A stretch of 64,000 nt of DNA, taken from NCBI RefSeq assembly GCF_024448935.1, contig NZ_JAMOIE010000007.1:1-64000 (forward strand). Direction: 5' to 3'. A program made the translations under genes and the position numbers. A model generated the notes under the pieces. That model searched no databases. It was given only the letters and a program-made list of their open reading frames with translations, and was not told the DNA's origin. Positions 29,487-41,618 of the stretch are shown here, one piece after another. Numbering within the stretch: position 1 is the first letter of the stretch; each line of letters begins with the position of its first letter. The stretch comes from Stutzerimonas stutzeri (GTDB lineage Bacteria > Pseudomonadota > Gammaproteobacteria > Pseudomonadales > Pseudomonadaceae).

Positions 29487-29828
29487 GGCTGTCTCCATCA
29501 CTGGGAATACGTCTCGTCAGGAATAGTTCATCATGCGGTGCACGCACGCGTACCGGCGGCGCCATCTCGCATTCGGCTTTCCATTGGATTACAGCCTCTT
29601 CTTCCAGATCCCGCCGCGGTTTCCGACGTCCCGTCGTATAAGCGGCGTACAGCTGCACCGTAGCGGTCTGGCCTGCTGAACTTTTGCAGCCTCCCTTGGT
29701 TCGGAAGAATAGAGCCCGTGAAAGCCTGCAAAGGGGTTTTTACACGGTAGATCCAGCCCGAACGGTTTCCGCTTCCGTAGCGGTTGGGTTGCCGTACTGC
29801 AATAACTTAGGCCCCAGGAGCCCGTTCG
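29487..29828. promoter_or_regulatory. Upstream region of the glgE operon
   Basis: This 342-base gap between the small minus-strand gene and glgE contains no convincing ORF. It should hold the divergent promoters of both. The glgE Shine-Dalgarno (AGGAG) is at about 29816-29820. I see no reliable -35/-10 pair or riboswitch-like fold. Confidence 0.4.
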
Positions 29829-31841
29829 ATGAACGATGCACAGCCCCACGCAACGATTCACCCCCGACTGGAACAAGCATTGAAGATGCCGCGCATTGCC
29901 ATCGAGGCGACCGAGCCGGTGCTCGACGGTGGACGATTCGCTGCCAAGGCCATCATTGGTCATCCGGTAAACGTTACCAGCAAGATCTTCGCCGACGGCC
30001 ATGATCAACTGGCCGCCGCGATCTGCTGGCGTACCAAGGACGAAAGCACCTGGCGCCATGCACGGCTCAAACTGCTCGGCAACGATAGCTGGGAAGGCCA
30101 TTTCACCCCGACACAGGTTGCCGGGCACGAATTCATGATCGAGGCCTGGTGGGACATCTACGAGACCTACCGCTACGAATTGTCGAAGAAGCACGCCGCT
30201 GGGGTGCCGGTTCAGCTAGAGATCGAAGAAGGCCGCCTGCTGCTGGAGCAGGCCAGCGGCCGTGCTCAGGGTGAAATCAAAGCCATCATCGACGATCTGC
30301 TGCACCGTCTGAGCACAGCGCATCTGGACGACGAGCGCGTGTCGGTTCTGCTGGCCGAAGAGACCGCCGCGGTCATGGCCGATGCCGACCCACGGGAGCA
30401 TTGCAGTCAGAGCCCGGTGTTCCCCCTCGAAGTCGAACGGCCGCTCGCCCAGTTCGCCAGCTGGTACGAGCTGTTTCCGCGCTCCGAAACCGACGATCCG
30501 AATCGCCACGGCACTTTCCGTGATGTGCATAAGCGCCTGCCATCGATCCGCGACATGGGCTTCGATGTGCTCTATTTCACGCCGATTCATCCCATCGGCC
30601 GGCAACACCGCAAAGGCCCCAATAACACGCTGGTGGCCGGCCCAAACGATCCAGGCAGCCCTTATGCCATTGGCAGCGAGGAGGGCGGCCACGACGCGGT
30701 GCACCCACAACTGGGCACGCTGGAAGATTTTCGCCAGCTGGTTGCCGCCGCACACGAGTACGGCCTGGAAATTGCGCTCGATTTCGCCATTCAGTGCTCC
30801 CAGGACCATCCCTGGCTGAAAGAGCATCCGGGCTGGTTCTCCTGGCGGCCTGACGGGACCATCCGCTACGCGGAAAACCCGCCGAAAAAATATCAGGACA
30901 TCGTCAACGTCGACTTCTACGCCGAAGACGCCATGCCCGACCTGTGGATCGCTCTGCGTGATGTGGTCTGGCATTGGGTGCAGCAGGGGGTGAAGATCTT
31001 TCGTGTCGATAATCCCCACACCAAACCGCTGCCGTTCTGGGAATGGATGATTGCCGACATCCGCGAGCGCGACCCGGACGTGATGTTCCTGTCCGAGGCC
31101 TTCACTCGTCCGGCCATGATGGCACGCCTGGGCAAGGTCGGCTTCAACCAGAGTTACACCTACTTCACCTGGCGCAACAACAAGGCGGAGTTGAGCGAGT
31201 ACTTCACCGAACTCAACGAACCGCCGCTGCGTGATTGCTACAGGCCTAACTTCTTCGTCAACACACCGGACATCAACCCATTCTTCCTGCACGACTCCGG
31301 CCGTCCCGGCTTCCTCATTCGGGCGGCGCTGGCGACCATGGGCTCAGGCTTATGGGGAATGTATTCCGGTTTCGAGCTGTGCGAATCCGCTGCGATTCCC
31401 GGCAAGGAGGAATACCTCAATTCAGAGAAATACGAGATACGTCCACGCGATTACCACGCCCCTGGAAACATCATCGCCGAAATTGCCCAGCTCAATCGCA
31501 TCCGCCGGCAGAATCCGGCATTGCAAACCCACCTCGGTTTCAAGGCCTATACGGCCTACAACGACAACATCCTGTATTTCGGCAAGCGCACGCCGGACCG
31601 ATCGAACTTCATTCTGGTGGCGATCAGCCTCGATCCGCATAACGCCCAGGAGGCTCATTTCGAGCTGCCGCTATGGGAACTTGGGCTTCCTGACCACGCC
31701 GGGACACATGGCGAAGACCTCATGAACGGGCATCGCTGGACGTGGTACGGCAAGACGCAGTGGATGCGAATCGAGCCTTGGTATCAGCCATTCGGCATCT
31801 GGCGATTCAGCGCGGACGCCCCTGATCCAGACTTAAAGTAA
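29829..31841 (+). CDS. glgE: Alpha-1,4-glucan:maltose-1-phosphate maltosyltransferase GlgE
   Basis: A 670-residue GH13_3 enzyme that extends alpha-1,4-glucan chains from maltose-1-phosphate. The nucleophile Asp394 lies in KIFRVDNPHTKPLPFWEW and the acid/base Glu423 in VMFLSEAFTRP; these numbers equal those of Streptomyces GlgE. The N-terminal domain and the helical insert (DDLLHRLSTAHLDDERVSVL) match the family. It is followed by the treS-maltokinase fusion that supplies its substrate and by glgB, the complete GlgE pathway. Gene order equals P. aeruginosa PA2151-PA2153 as I recall, where it responds to stationary phase and osmotic stress. Confidence 0.95.
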   Translation: MNDAQPHATIHPRLEQALKMPRIAIEATEPVLDGGRFAAKAIIGHPVNVTSKIFADGHDQLAAAICWRTKDESTWRHARLKLLGNDSWEGHFTPTQVAGHEFMIEAWWDIYETYRYELSKKHAAGVPVQLEIEEGRLLLEQASGRAQGEIKAIIDDLLHRLSTAHLDDERVSVLLAEETAAVMADADPREHCSQSPVFPLEVERPLAQFASWYELFPRSETDDPNRHGTFRDVHKRLPSIRDMGFDVLYFTPIHPIGRQHRKGPNNTLVAGPNDPGSPYAIGSEEGGHDAVHPQLGTLEDFRQLVAAAHEYGLEIALDFAIQCSQDHPWLKEHPGWFSWRPDGTIRYAENPPKKYQDIVNVDFYAEDAMPDLWIALRDVVWHWVQQGVKIFRVDNPHTKPLPFWEWMIADIRERDPDVMFLSEAFTRPAMMARLGKVGFNQSYTYFTWRNNKAELSEYFTELNEPPLRDCYRPNFFVNTPDINPFFLHDSGRPGFLIRAALATMGSGLWGMYSGFELCESAAIPGKEEYLNSEKYEIRPRDYHAPGNIIAEIAQLNRIRRQNPALQTHLGFKAYTAYNDNILYFGKRTPDRSNFILVAISLDPHNAQEAHFELPLWELGLPDHAGTHGEDLMNGHRWTWYGKTQWMRIEPWYQPFGIWRFSADAPDPDLK

Positions 31842-31863
31842 ATTCTAGGAACAATAATAGCCT

Positions 31864-31905
31864 TAGAAATCAGTCGTTTATGGACATTAATGAATCTGAT
31901 TTCTA
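31864..31905. promoter_or_regulatory. Inverted repeat upstream of treS
   Basis: TAGAAATCAG at 31864-31873 is perfectly complementary to 31896-31905, with a 22-base spacer. The surrounding 60 bases are unusually AT-rich for this genome. It begins 23 bases after the glgE stop and ends 75 bases before treS. It may be an operator, or an internal hairpin adjusting expression between the two genes; there is no U tract for a terminator. Confidence 0.5.
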
Positions 31906-31979
31906 GGGTCACGCATTTTTCGGTCTCCACTCGGCCTCCCAATGAGGCGGATTATGGAGTTCATGAAAGGAACGAGAAC

Positions 31980-34900
31980 ATGGCCAAAGCGCGCAAACCA
32001 GCCGCCTTTATCAAAGATCCGCTCTGGTACAAGGATGCAGTGATCTATCAGGTCCACCTCAAATCGTTCTATGACTCGAACAACGACGGCGTCGGCGACT
32101 TTCAAGGGCTGATCGAGAAGCTCGACTACATCGCCGATCTGGGCGTCAATACCATCTGGCTACTGCCGTTCTATCCCTCGCCGCGGCGCGATGACGGATA
32201 CGACATCGCCGAGTATCGCGGCGTGCATCCTGAATACGGGACCATGGCCGATGCCCGACGCTTCATTGCCGCCGCGCACAAACGAGGCCTGCGTGTAATC
32301 ACCGAGCTGGTCATCAATCACACGTCGGACCAGCACCCCTGGTTTCAACGAGCGCGCAAGGCAAAAAAGGGTTCCGCGGCCCGCGACTTCTATGTGTGGT
32401 CGGATACCGACGACAAGTACGACGGAACGCGGATTATCTTTCTGGATACCGAAGTATCGAACTGGACCTGGGATCCAGTCGCCCAGCAGTACTTCTGGCA
32501 CCGGTTCTATTCCCACCAGCCGGACCTCAATTTCGACAATCCACAGGTGATGAAGGCCGTACTCAGCGTGATGCGCTACTGGCTCGACCTGGGGATCGAT
32601 GGATTGCGGCTGGATGCCATTCCCTATCTGGTCGAGCGCGACGGCACCAACAACGAGAACCTGCCCGAGACCCACGTGGTGCTGAAGCAGATCCGCGCCG
32701 AGATCGATGCCAACTACCCTGATCGCATGCTCCTGGCCGAGGCGAACCAGTGGCCGGAGGACACCCAACTGTACTTCGGCGGCGAGGACGGCGGGCTAGG
32801 GGACGAGTGCCACATGGCGTTCCATTTCCCGCTGATGCCGCGCATGTACATGGCGCTGGCGCAGGAAGACCGCTTCCCGATTACCGACATCCTCAGGCAA
32901 ACGCCTGACATTCCGGAGAACTGCCAGTGGGCGATTTTCCTGCGCAACCATGACGAGTTGACGCTGGAAATGGTGACCGACAAGGAGCGCGACTACCTTT
33001 GGAACTACTACGCCTCGGACAAGCGCGCGCGGATCAACCTGGGCATCCGTCGTCGTCTGGCGCCGCTGTTGGAGCGGGACCGCCGTCGGATCGAACTGCT
33101 AAACAGCTTGCTGCTGTCGATGCCCGGCACGCCGGTGATCTATTACGGTGACGAGATCGGCATGGGGGACAACATCTTTCTCGGTGACCGGGATGGTGTA
33201 CGCACGCCGATGCAGTGGTCAGTCGATCGTAACGGTGGCTTCTCGCGTGCCGACCCGCCAAGCCTGGTGCTGCCGCCGATCATGGATCCGCTGTACGGCT
33301 ATCAGGCGATCAACGTCGAGGCTCAGCAGCGTGATCCGCATTCGCTGCTCAACTGGACGCGTCGCCTGCTGTCGATCCGTAAGCAATTCAAGGCATTCGG
33401 TCGTGGCACCCTCAAGATGCTTGCGCCCAGCAACCGTCGGATTCTTGCATACATCCGCGAGTTCACGACAGCAACTGGCGAGGCCGAAGTGATTTTTTGC
33501 GTCGCCAACGTGTCGCGCTCTGCACAGGCTGCAGAGCTGGAACTGTCGCATTACGCCGGCATGGTGCCGGTGGAGATGGTCGGCGGCAGCGCCTTTCCGC
33601 CGATTGGCCAACTCCCGTATCTGCTGACGTTGCCACCTTACGGCTTCTACTGGTTCCAGCTGGCAACCAGTCACCAGATGCCCAGCTGGCACCAGGAACC
33701 GGTGGAAACCATGCCTGACTTTCAAACGCTGGTGCTCAAGCGCCTGGATACGCTCACGGCGGCCAACAAACGCATTCTCGAAACCGAGTCGCTCCCGGCC
33801 TACCTGCCGAAGCGGCGCTGGTTCGCCAGCAAGGATGCGACGATCGATTCGATCAAGATCTGCTACAGCGTGCCATTCGGCGACCCACAACGTCCGGTAT
33901 TGCTAAGTGAGATCGCCGTCGAGGCGGGCGGGCGTACGGATCTTTACCAGTTGCCGCTGGGCTTCCTGGGCGAAGGTGATTTCGACACCGCACTGCCACA
34001 GCAGCTGGCCATGGCACGTGTTCGCCGCGGCCCGCAGGTAGGCCTGCTGACAGATGCTTTCGCGCTCAAGCAGTTTGTACTTGGGGTCATCCAGGGGCTA
34101 CGCGAGGAGCAAGTGCTGCCATGCGGTGACGGCGAGATACGTTTCCAGCCGATGGCGCAGCTTGCCGATATCGACCTGCCTGCTGATGCTGAGGTGCGTT
34201 ATCTCACCGCCGAGCAGTCCAACAGCTCGGCGATTGTCGGTGGCAGCATGATGATCAAGGTGCTGCGTCGCGTCTCGGCAGGCATGCACCCTGAACTGGA
34301 GATGGGCCGCTTCCTGACCGAACAGGGTTTCGCTCATGTTTCCGCCATGCTGGGTCAGGTGAGCCGCTTCGACAAGAATGGCGAGCAATACGCCCTGATG
34401 GTCGTGCAGCGCTTCCTCGACAACCAGGGCGACGCCTGGGAATGGACGCTGAACACACTCGACCGGGCAGTGCGCGACCAGATTGCAGGCGGGGTCTCGC
34501 TGCACGAAAACCACTTCAGTGCGCTCGAGGAGTTGGAGGCCTTCAACCGCTTGCTTGGACAGCGTCTCGGTGAGATGCACATGGCCTTGGCCGTGCAGAC
34601 CGATAACCAGGCTTTTGCGGCCGAGCCGACCAAGCCTGCGGACGCCAAGGGGTGGACGCAGCTGGTCTCCGGGCAGGTCGAGCATGCGCTTGATTTGCTG
34701 CAGGCTCGCCGTGGCGATCTGGACCGCAAGGCCACCGCGCTGGTCGACCAGTTGCTTGGCCAACGTAAACAGCTTGTCGCAGAGGTCAAGCGGCTGGCTG
34801 ATCGTACCCTTGGTGGGCTGCGTACACGCGTCCATGGTGACCTGCACCTTGGCCAGATACTGGTTGCGCAAGGCGATGCCTATTTCATCGACTTCGAGGG

Positions 34901-35299
34901 CGAGCCGGCGCGCTCGCTCGAAGAGCGGCGCAGCAAGCTGAGCCCCTTCAAGGATGTCGCCGGGGTGTTGCGTTCTTTCGAATACGCCACCGCCATGACC
35001 CTGCGCAACGCTCAATCCAGTGACAGCTCGGAGACGGCCCATCAGGCACGCCGCAACACCTCCGATACCTATCAGCAAAGCGCACGTGCAGTGTTCCTCG
35101 AGGCCTACCGTGAAGCGACCGCCGAGTTGCCTCACGCCTGGAAAGACCCCGCTGGGGCCGATGCGGCGCTGGCCCTGTTCAGCCTGGAGAAGACTGCGTA
35201 TGAAGTGGCCTATGAGGCAGAGAACCGCCCGGCCTGGCTGTCTGTCCCGCTTCAGGGACTGGCGGCGCTGGCACAACAGATTTCCGATGGAGGTTCCCA

Positions 35300-35303
<4 letters not shown>
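31980..35303 (+). CDS. treS: Trehalose synthase-maltokinase fusion (TreS-Mak)
   Basis: A 1107-residue two-domain enzyme. Residues 1 to about 550 are GH13 trehalose synthase interconverting maltose and trehalose: catalytic Asp212 ([10 protein letters not shown]), Glu254 ([11 protein letters not shown]) and Asp325 ([11 protein letters not shown]). The remaining ~530 residues are a maltokinase that makes maltose-1-phosphate with [14 protein letters not shown] near its start, HGDLHLGQ at 952-959 and [15 protein letters not shown] after it. The fused form feeds GlgE directly. ATG 31980 is chosen because of the upstream AAAGGAACGAG and the conserved [11 protein letters not shown] near residue 16. 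The stop overlaps the glgB ATG. Confidence 0.94.
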
Positions 35304-37516
<2,213 letters not shown>

Positions 37517-37530
37517 GTAGCCTGCCAGAC

Positions 37531-37595
37531 GGCGCCTGCACTGCAGGCGCCGACCCGATAAAGCCGGAGCGGTGATCGCCCCGGCTTTATCGGGT
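37531..37595. terminator. Double hairpin terminator between glgB and ybhN
   Basis: Two adjacent hairpins sit between convergent genes. The first pairs GGCGCCTGCA (37531-37540) with 37542-37551, nearly a perfect palindrome. The second pairs 15 bases (37553-37567) with 37581-37595 around a 13-base loop; the arm carries ATAAAG and its complement CTTTAT. Together they can serve as a bidirectional terminator. Confidence 0.8.
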
Positions 37596-37636
37596 CTGGT
37601 GCCTGTGCGGTTCCCCCGCCAGAAGGGCAGAACCCA

Positions 37637-38656
37637 TCAGGCGGCGGTTGGCGGGTGCTCCTCTTGCGCATCGTCTTCGGTGAGAGCCTGGTTATTGGAG
37701 CGCAGCTTCTTGGCCCGAATCTCCAAGGCCACATAGACAACCGTGGCAAACAGCAGTGGGATGAGGAAGTACACCACCCGGTAGCCGATCAACCCCGCCA
37801 CGATGTTGGCCTGGCTTAGCTCGCCACCGCCCAGCATCGCCACGAATACCGCTTCGATCACACCCAGACCCGCCGGGATGTGTGCAATCACGCCGGCTAC
37901 GCTGCTGATCATCAGGATGCCTAGCACGATGGGGTAGGGGGCCTGTTGCGACAGCATGAAGTACACCACCAGTGCCATTAGCGCCCAGTTGCTCGCGCCG
38001 AGCAGCATCTGCAAGACCGCCAGGCGCAGGCTCGGCAGATAGATTTCGTGCTTGCGGATCGTCCAGTGGCGGCGTTTGGAAAAGCCGCAGGCCCAGAGGT
38101 AGATGGCCGAGGCCAGCAGCAACCCGGCACCCAGCATCCGCAACGCGGCATGTCCGATCTCCCAATTGGCGGGCGGCGTGACCCAGCCCAAGGTGAAGAT
38201 CAGGCCGCCCAACCAGAGGTAACCAAGCCAGTTGGTCAGCACGCTCATGGTGAACACTCGGGTGATCTGCGATGTGCGCAGGCCGAACCGCGAATAGAGC
38301 CGATAGCGCAGCGCGATACCGCCCACCCAGGCGCTCAGGTTGAGGTTGAAGGCGTAGCAGACGAAGGTCACCGGGATGATCTGCCGGACTGGCAGGTCGT
38401 GCTGCGCATAACGTTTGCCGAGCACGTCGAAACAGCAATACACCGCATAACTCACTGCAGTGGCTGCGCCAGCCAGCCACAGGGTTCGGGCGCTGTAATT
38501 GCGCAGCGTTTGGTAGACCTCGCTCCAGTTGACGTTGCGTGCCAGCCCGATCAAAAGCCCGGCGACGAGAATGAAGAAGCAGTAGGTCAGGATCTTCTTG
38601 ATCAGCGGCCAGCGACGACGCCACCCACTCTGCGACTGGTGCTGGCGCTCGGTCAT
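37637..38656 (-). CDS. ybhN: YbhN-family (UPF0104) integral membrane protein
   Basis: A 339-residue polytopic inner-membrane protein with about eight helices, of the lysylphosphatidylglycerol-synthase transmembrane/UPF0104 family. Signature parts are FVCYAFNLNLSAWVGGIALR, the glycine-rich GVIAHIPAGLGVIEAVFVAML and LIGYRVVYFLIPLL. A polar tail EDDAQEEHPPTAA ends it. Its ATG overlaps the clsB stop, giving the conserved ybhP-ybhO-ybhN arrangement of E. coli. A role in lipid or envelope homeostasis with cardiolipin synthase is inferred from this linkage. Confidence 0.88.
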   Translation of the reverse strand: MTERQHQSQSGWRRRWPLIKKILTYCFFILVAGLLIGLARNVNWSEVYQTLRNYSARTLWLAGAATAVSYAVYCCFDVLGKRYAQHDLPVRQIIPVTFVCYAFNLNLSAWVGGIALRYRLYSRFGLRTSQITRVFTMSVLTNWLGYLWLGGLIFTLGWVTPPANWEIGHAALRMLGAGLLLASAIYLWACGFSKRRHWTIRKHEIYLPSLRLAVLQMLLGASNWALMALVVYFMLSQQAPYPIVLGILMISSVAGVIAHIPAGLGVIEAVFVAMLGGGELSQANIVAGLIGYRVVYFLIPLLFATVVYVALEIRAKKLRSNNQALTEDDAQEEHPPTAA

Positions 38657-39888
38657 TGATGGTCTCGCTGCAAGGGGGCAGGGCTGGGCTCAAGCGGTTC
38701 CGGATCGAGCAACTGCACCCTTGGTTTATGGGCCGGCAACAAGCCCACCCACTGAGGGAAGTGGCGCAGAAAATGGAAAATGATGAAGACCAGCGGTGCG
38801 CGCCACCAGTAGCCGCGGATGATGCGTTCCAGCGGAATGCGGCGGCAGTCGTGTTGCAGCAACCGGTCCAGATTTTCATGCAGTTGGCGATTGAATGTGT
38901 GATCGCGAATGATCAGGTTCGCCTCGAGATTGAGCGACAGGCTCAGCGGGTCAAGGTTGCTCGAGCCCACCGTGGACCACTCGTAGTCCGCCAACGCCAC
39001 CTTGCCATGCAGTGGCCGGCGGCAGTATTCGTGGATCTCCACACCGTCGTTCATCAGGTAGTTGTAGAGCATCCGCGCGCCGAATTTGGCGATCGGCATA
39101 TCCGGTTCGCCCTGCAGAATCAACCGGACCCGAACGCCACGCCGTGCGGCGTTGCGGATCTCCCGCAGCACTCGGTAGCCCGGGAAAAAATAGGCGTTGG
39201 CAATCAGCAAGCGCGAGCGGGCGTCGCGGATGGCCTGCAGGTAATGCTGCTCGATATCGTTGCGATGGTCGTGGTTGTCGCGCGTGACAAACAGCGCACG
39301 CGCTTCGCCCCGGCTAACCCCGACAAAACCGTTGCTCTGCGTTCGCATTCGTCGGTGCCACCAGCGTCGGCCCGATTGGGCTGGACCGATAGCGCTCAGT
39401 GCGAAGCGGTGGATGTCATGCACCACCGGGCCTTCGACCCGCAGCGCGTAGTCCTGCTTGGCAGCAGGGCCGAAATCGCTCAGGTGATCTGCAGAGAAAT
39501 TGATGCCGCCGATGAACGCAAACTCGCCGTCTATCACGACAATCTTGCGGTGCATGCGTCGGAACACATTGATCCGCTTGCCGAACAGCCGTTTGCCTGG
39601 ATCGAAGACCTGGATACGTACACCCGCGCGAGTCATCGCCGCGGCAAAATCACCATTCAGATCAGCCGAGCCATAGCCGTCCACCATAACGTTTACGCTG
39701 ACCCCGCGTTCGGCCGCGGCAATCAGCGCCTGTTGCAACTCCTGTCCCACCTTATCCTTGAAGAAAATGAAGGTTTCCAGCAGGACTTCCTTTTCCGCAG
39801 CTGCAATGGCCCCGAACACGGCGGGAAAGAATTCCTCACCGTTTTCCAGCAGTTGAAGACGATTCCCGTCTCTCCAGTGAAAGTTCAT
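38653..39888 (-). CDS. clsB: Cardiolipin synthase B (phospholipase D family)
   Basis: A 411-residue phospholipid synthase with two HKD motifs: HRKIVVIDGEFAFIGG in the first half and HGKVALADYEWSTVGSSN in the second, followed by DPLSLSLNLEANLIIRD. No N-terminal membrane helices are present, which distinguishes ClsB from ClsA. It makes cardiolipin or phosphatidylglycerol from phospholipids by transphosphatidylation at the inner membrane. The start overlaps the stop of the EEP gene and the stop overlaps ybhN, so the three are translationally coupled. Confidence 0.92.
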   Translation of the reverse strand: MNFHWRDGNRLQLLENGEEFFPAVFGAIAAAEKEVLLETFIFFKDKVGQELQQALIAAAERGVSVNVMVDGYGSADLNGDFAAAMTRAGVRIQVFDPGKRLFGKRINVFRRMHRKIVVIDGEFAFIGGINFSADHLSDFGPAAKQDYALRVEGPVVHDIHRFALSAIGPAQSGRRWWHRRMRTQSNGFVGVSRGEARALFVTRDNHDHRNDIEQHYLQAIRDARSRLLIANAYFFPGYRVLREIRNAARRGVRVRLILQGEPDMPIAKFGARMLYNYLMNDGVEIHEYCRRPLHGKVALADYEWSTVGSSNLDPLSLSLNLEANLIIRDHTFNRQLHENLDRLLQHDCRRIPLERIIRGYWWRAPLVFIIFHFLRHFPQWVGLLPAHKPRVQLLDPEPLEPSPAPLQRDHQ

Positions 39889-40688
39889 AGGTGTATCTCC
39901 ACCGCCAAGGGCAGATGATCAGACAAGTGTGTCCAAGGTTTGTTGCCGAGTATTCTCGCTTTGTGGCTCGTGGCATTTCGCACATAGATACGGTCCAGGC
40001 GCAGCACTGGCCAGCGTGCCGGGAAGGTCTTGGCCACCTTGCCCTGGGCCAGCGCGAAAACCTCGTGCATGCCCGCGCAGCGATCGAGCACCTGCGCACC
40101 CTTGAGTCGCCAATCGTTGAAGTCCCCAGCGACGATCACTGGGGCATTCGTTGGCAGCGAGTCGAGCAGGTCGCAGAGGAGGCGCAGTTGCTGCTGACGA
40201 TGGGCTTCGCGCAGGCCCAGGTGCACGCAAATCGCGTGAAACTCCTCATGTCCCGGCACCTGCAGCACGCTGTGCAAAAGGCCACGACGTTCCGGCCCGG
40301 CAATGGAAATGTCGAGGTTCTCGTAGCGCGTGATCGGGAATTTCGACAGCAGCGCGTTGCCGTGGTCACCGTCGGGGTAGACGGCATTGCGACCATAGGC
40401 AAAATCGGTCCAGATGCTGTCGGCCAGAAACTCGTACTGCGACATCTTGGGCCAGTCGTGGAAGCGCAACGCGTGTTTTTCATGCGTGCCGAGCACTTCC
40501 TGCAAGAACACGACATCGGCCGATACCGCCCTGACTGCCTCGCGCAACTCCGGAAGGATGAACCGCCGATTGAGGGCGGTGAAGCCCTTGTGGGTGTTCA
40601 CGGTCAGCAGGCGGACCGTGTTGACCGCGGTGGACATGTGCGCGTCGAGATCGCTGCTGTCGAGGGGATGGGTCTTGTCCAGATTCAC
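39885..40688 (-). CDS. Endonuclease/exonuclease/phosphatase-family protein (YbhP-like)
   Basis: A 267-residue EEP-fold hydrolase. Seen are LLTVNTHKGF (metal-binding Asn), DVVFLQEVLG (Glu), VIVAGDFNDW and a C-terminal LSDHLPLAVEI with the catalytic Asp-His. E. coli YbhP lies next to cardiolipin synthase in the same way, so a phosphodiesterase or phosphatase acting on a lipid or head group is plausible; a nuclease is the alternative. The start is taken as GTG 40688, because GGAG lies seven bases upstream and GTGA overlaps the previous stop; ATG 40637 is the alternative. Confidence 0.85.
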   Translation of the reverse strand: MNLDKTHPLDSSDLDAHMSTAVNTVRLLTVNTHKGFTALNRRFILPELREAVRAVSADVVFLQEVLGTHEKHALRFHDWPKMSQYEFLADSIWTDFAYGRNAVYPDGDHGNALLSKFPITRYENLDISIAGPERRGLLHSVLQVPGHEEFHAICVHLGLREAHRQQQLRLLCDLLDSLPTNAPVIVAGDFNDWRLKGAQVLDRCAGMHEVFALAQGKVAKTFPARWPVLRLDRIYVRNATSHKARILGNKPWTHLSDHLPLAVEIHL

Positions 40689-41602
40689 GCCAATGCTCCT
40701 TCCAACTGGCCTGGAGTGGTTTCCAGGTCTTTATCCAGTCCGAGCCGGCGCAACAACTGTCGCGCGTCATACGGCGCCCGGACCTTTACATCGTTATCGA
40801 AATAGCAGTAGACGGCGCGCCGCTTGCGCGCCGGTGGTTTGCCGGAGCTTATCAGGTGGGCATCGTCAGGCTGGCTGCCGTTGCTCCAAAGGGTGATGCG
40901 CTGGGCCCAGTTATCCAGCGCCTCATCGGTGTAGCCGCTGGTATAAAGCTCTTTCGCTCCGTGAAGGCGGATATAGACGAAATCGCAGGTGAGGTCCTCT
41001 CGATAGGGCCATTTGCCGGCCGTATCGGCCACCACCAGCGCAACCTTGTACTTGCGCAGCAGCGCCACGAACGCCGGATCGACAAAGCTGTCGTTACGTA
41101 TTTCGACCGCATGCCGAAGGGGACGTTTGCGATCGATCTGCAGATAGCTACGTCCCTCCATGCGCGCTTCACACCCTTTCGCCATTTCCAACGCCGCTTC
41201 GGTGTCATGCGGCAGTAGGGCGAGGAAGGTTTCGAAACGCTCGGGATCGAATTTGAACGACGGCGGGAATTGCCAGAGCATCGGGCCGAGCTTGTCTTTG
41301 AGCGCAAGGACACCGGAAGCGAGAAAGTTGGCGATGGGCTTCTCCACGTCCCGAAGGCGCAGCACATGGGTGATGTAGCGGGGCGCTTTGACGCTGAAAA
41401 CGAAGCCCTCGGGCGTCTCGTCATACCAGCCGGCATAGCGCTCCGGCTTTTGCAACGAGTAGAACGAGCCATTGATTTCGATGCTGCTTACGGCTCGCGA
41501 GGCGAACTTCAGCTCGTTCTTCTGCACGAGCCCCTTGGGGTAGAAGTCGCCTCGCCAGGGTGCGTAGCGCCAGCCGGAAATGCCTATATGGATGGCTGCC
41601 AT
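40685..41602 (-). CDS. DUF72 (YecE-like) protein
   Basis: A 305-residue TIM-barrel-like DUF72 protein. Family features include the start IHIGISGWRYAPWRGDFYP, NGSFYSLQKPERYAGWYDET, LGPMLWQFPPSFKFD, AVEIRNDSF and VYIRLHGAKELY. Biochemical function is unknown. ATG 41602 is chosen since the family begins IGxSGW right after the start and GGAG lies upstream; the long N-terminal frame extension is antisense to the preceding gene's spacer. It lies 16 bases downstream of the alcohol dehydrogenase gene and overlaps the EEP gene, so it is part of the five-gene operon. Confidence 0.88.
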   Translation of the reverse strand: MAAIHIGISGWRYAPWRGDFYPKGLVQKNELKFASRAVSSIEINGSFYSLQKPERYAGWYDETPEGFVFSVKAPRYITHVLRLRDVEKPIANFLASGVLALKDKLGPMLWQFPPSFKFDPERFETFLALLPHDTEAALEMAKGCEARMEGRSYLQIDRKRPLRHAVEIRNDSFVDPAFVALLRKYKVALVVADTAGKWPYREDLTCDFVYIRLHGAKELYTSGYTDEALDNWAQRITLWSNGSQPDDAHLISSGKPPARKRRAVYCYFDNDVKVRAPYDARQLLRRLGLDKDLETTPGQLEGALA

Positions 41603-41618
41603 CGCTGGCTCCTGTGGT

